DNA from: Effrenium voratum
Taxonomy: Eukaryota > Sar > Dinophyceae > Suessiales > Symbiodiniaceae
DNA length: 64,000 nucleotides
Reading direction: 5' to 3'
Assembly (NCBI GenBank): GCA_963377175.1
Contig: CAUJNA010002835.1
Span: forward strand, 281,356-345,355
Each line of letters begins with the position of its first letter. Position 1 is the stretch's first letter. Position numbers and translations under genes: made by a program. Shown piece by piece: positions 62,249 to 64,000 of this stretch. The notes beneath the pieces were generated by a model. That model was given only the letters and a program-made list of their open reading frames with translations. It made no database searches and was not told the origin of the DNA.

Positions 62249-62354
62249 CATAGGTGTCCTTTTTGGTTGATTTGCTAGAAAAATAGATGGCCCTGGTTTA
62301 CCTGGTGTTTCAATCATCTACCAGGGCATCTATTTCCCATAAAGGACACCTATG
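62249..62354. mobile_element. MITE/introner-like element, family CATAGGTGTCC
   Basis: 106 bp. CATAGGTGTCCTTTTTGG at the left, ATAAAGGACACCTATG at the right, and an inner inverted repeat. An exact 8-bp duplication TGCAGCCT flanks it (62,241-62,248 and 62,355-62,362). Confidence 0.8.
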
Positions 62355-63289
62355 TGCAGCCTTCTTGTTCATTCTTTACATGGTTCCGGGTGACTATTTT
62401 GATGCCAGGCTTTGATCGTGACTCATTTAGGGTCACCCAAAGTTCATGGTGTGGTCCCCGTGTTTGTGTGTTGCTTGTTTTGTTCAAAAGAACGATGGTT
62501 GAAAATAATGTTTGATGGGTGTCTTTGGTGTTTTGTTCACGGTAGTCCCTTAAAAGTGAAATTTCTGTTTGAGGAGCCGGTGCTGGGTGAACAACGCCAC
62601 CAGCAAAGCTTTTTGGAAAGTCGGACCTCACGAATCAACCCCCAAAAGTAGGTTCGCGTCACTGGTTGCCACTCGCAATGAGTCAGTATATTCTATTGAC
62701 CTGCATGTATAAACATGGTCACGGCGAACTTAGCCACGCGGACCGCCGTTGCAGTTTTCATACACCGCTTCGGTTTGCTGCTTTGAGGATCTCTGGAACC
62801 TTAAGCCACAGGTCCGCTCCAGCATTGTATCTGAATTGGAAGCTGTACGCTCACTGCCACACCTGCGGATTCAGCAGGCCAGACTTAGCACTTTTAGTGC
62901 TTATCTGGTCGGGCATGAAGTCTTTACACATCCCCCAGCATCTATCTAGCAGCTGCGTGTTACAGCAAAAACCGCTTGGTTAGCACCGATGGCCAGACGT
63001 GGAAGCTGCAAACCCTTTTTTTAGGTGGCTGCGCTGACGACCAAACGAATCAAAGCCAAACTCTGTTTTTTTGCCAACAGCCAGACGGAAAGAAACAAAA
63101 CAAAAGGCAAGGTTTCCTTTTGGCTACAGAGGAAAAGGTATCCTTTTTTGGCTCGGGCGGCACCAGCAGCCAGACGTACAGTTAGTGCTGAGGGACGGTT
63201 CCTTAAGCTCACGGCGACTGCTGCAGGCTTTAGGGTTTAGTGTTCGGGGTTTGGGGTTTAAGTTTTTTGCGGCGCAGCTGTTGGCGGTA

Positions 63290-63725
63290 AACGCGACCTG
63301 CCACTGGCGGAAAATATAACTCCAAGTCAAGCGTGCTACAAGCGCTCTTGCCCACCCCACCCCAGCCCACCCCCGGACATGAACACGCGACGAGAAACGC
63401 GAAGCTACTGCGTGCAGGTGGCTGTAACTGCGACGTGCCACTGGCGGAAAATTCACTCGAAGTCAAGCGTGCTACGAGCGCTCTCACCGCCCTCACCCCA
63501 CCCCACCCCCCTGCGGACATTATCGCGCGAAACTACTGCGCGCAGGTGGCTGTAAACGCAACGTGCCACTGGCGGAAAATTCAACTTGAAGTCAAGCGTG
63601 CTACGAGCGCTGTTACCCACCCCCACCCCACCCCAACGCGAAACTACCGCGCGCAGGCAGCTGTAAACGCGACCTGCCACTGGCAGAAAAAATAACTCGA
63701 AGTCAAGCGTGCTACGAGCGCTCTT
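63290..63725. repeat. Tandem repeat, unit about 110-135 bp, four copies
   Basis: Copies share CGTGCCACTGGCGGAAAA, AAGTCAAGCGTGCTACGAGC and GCGCGCAGGTGGCTGTAAAC, separated by C-rich spacers of variable length. Confidence 0.85.
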
Positions 63726-64000
63726 ACCCTCCCCGCCCGCCCCCATTGTTGTGTAGCGGAGTTTGTTTGTGAAGGAGCGAAAAACACGGAAAAAATGAAT
63801 TCTCCTGCATGGCTAACATCGCCGTGAGCATAAACATGTACAACTCAATAGAACCACCCTTCAACCACTCAAAGGAAGACGGGTTACTAGGATCGCATGC
63901 CTGCAATGGGAAGAAACTGTGGATGGTTGCGAAACCCATTTCGCACCACCTAAGAAACCCAACGGAATTATGATTCCCCTACAAGTACTAACTCAACGTT

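Larger units (their letters stand above)
62046..64000. other. Non-coding host DNA, right end
   Basis: No gene supported. It contains the MITE-like element at 62,249-62,354, a GATGGTTGAAAAT repeat copy near 62,490, GCTTTAGGGTTTAG (two telomere-like units only) near 63,227, and a tandem repeat at 63,290-63,725. Confidence 0.45.

Noticed and set aside
63225..63260. TTTAGGG-like units considered as a telomere
   Set aside because: Only two imperfect units; sequence continues as ordinary tandem repeats.

Overview
The window looks like nuclear DNA of a unicellular eukaryote, probably an alga or related protist. A complete-looking integrated Polinton-like virus (PLV) lies in the middle (19,482-42,226). 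Short GC-rich, exon-like patches with G/C at nearly every third codon position are separated by long non-coding stretches. Those stretches are full of 50-170 bp repeats with terminal inverted repeats (TIRs), like MITEs or introners. No prokaryotic features, rRNA or CRISPR were seen. The exact host is not determined; a dinoflagellate or other introner-rich alga is a guess.

Host flanks (1-19.4 kb and 42.3-64 kb): several + strand patches carry RNase III signatures. They occur in the order expected for the two RNase III domains of a Dicer-like enzyme: ERLELLGDA near 5.0 kb, VADAVEAALGAAF near 9.9 kb, ERWEFLGDAVL near 16.95 kb, then on the other side of the virus an NR-type helix near 47.85 kb and VADAYEA near 52.6 kb. 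I infer one very long Dicer-like gene, with the virus sitting in an intron inside the second RNase III domain. Just right of the virus is an array of AT-hook (GRP) modules, a long GAGAGTGA minisatellite, an HMG-box-like segment and a coiled-coil C-terminus.

Virus (22,745 bp): 268-bp TIRs begin with A6 and sit inside C-rich simple repeats, with CCCCC on both outer sides as a possible target duplication. Core genes are the double-jelly-roll major capsid protein, penton (minor capsid) protein, packaging ATPase, protein-primed family B DNA polymerase and rve integrase. Accessory genes are a C5-type DNA methyltransferase, a class 3 lipase-like protein, a 906-residue fibre ending in an S74 intramolecular chaperone, zinc-finger proteins and three proteins with F-box-like starts. 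The virus is AT-rich and compact, except for a less AT-rich left arm (19.75-22.45 kb) with two + strand genes of different composition. No Ulp1-type protease or helicase was recognised.

The polymerase, ATPase, integrase and one F-box-like gene carry single-base frameshifts at or near short homopolymers. The polymerase and penton genes each carry one in-frame TGA. Other structural genes are open throughout. This fits either uncorrected long-read assembly errors or a recent insertion beginning to decay. A 15-bp motif (AAAACTACTTAAAGA) lies 23-34 bp upstream of four viral start codons and is a candidate class-specific promoter.
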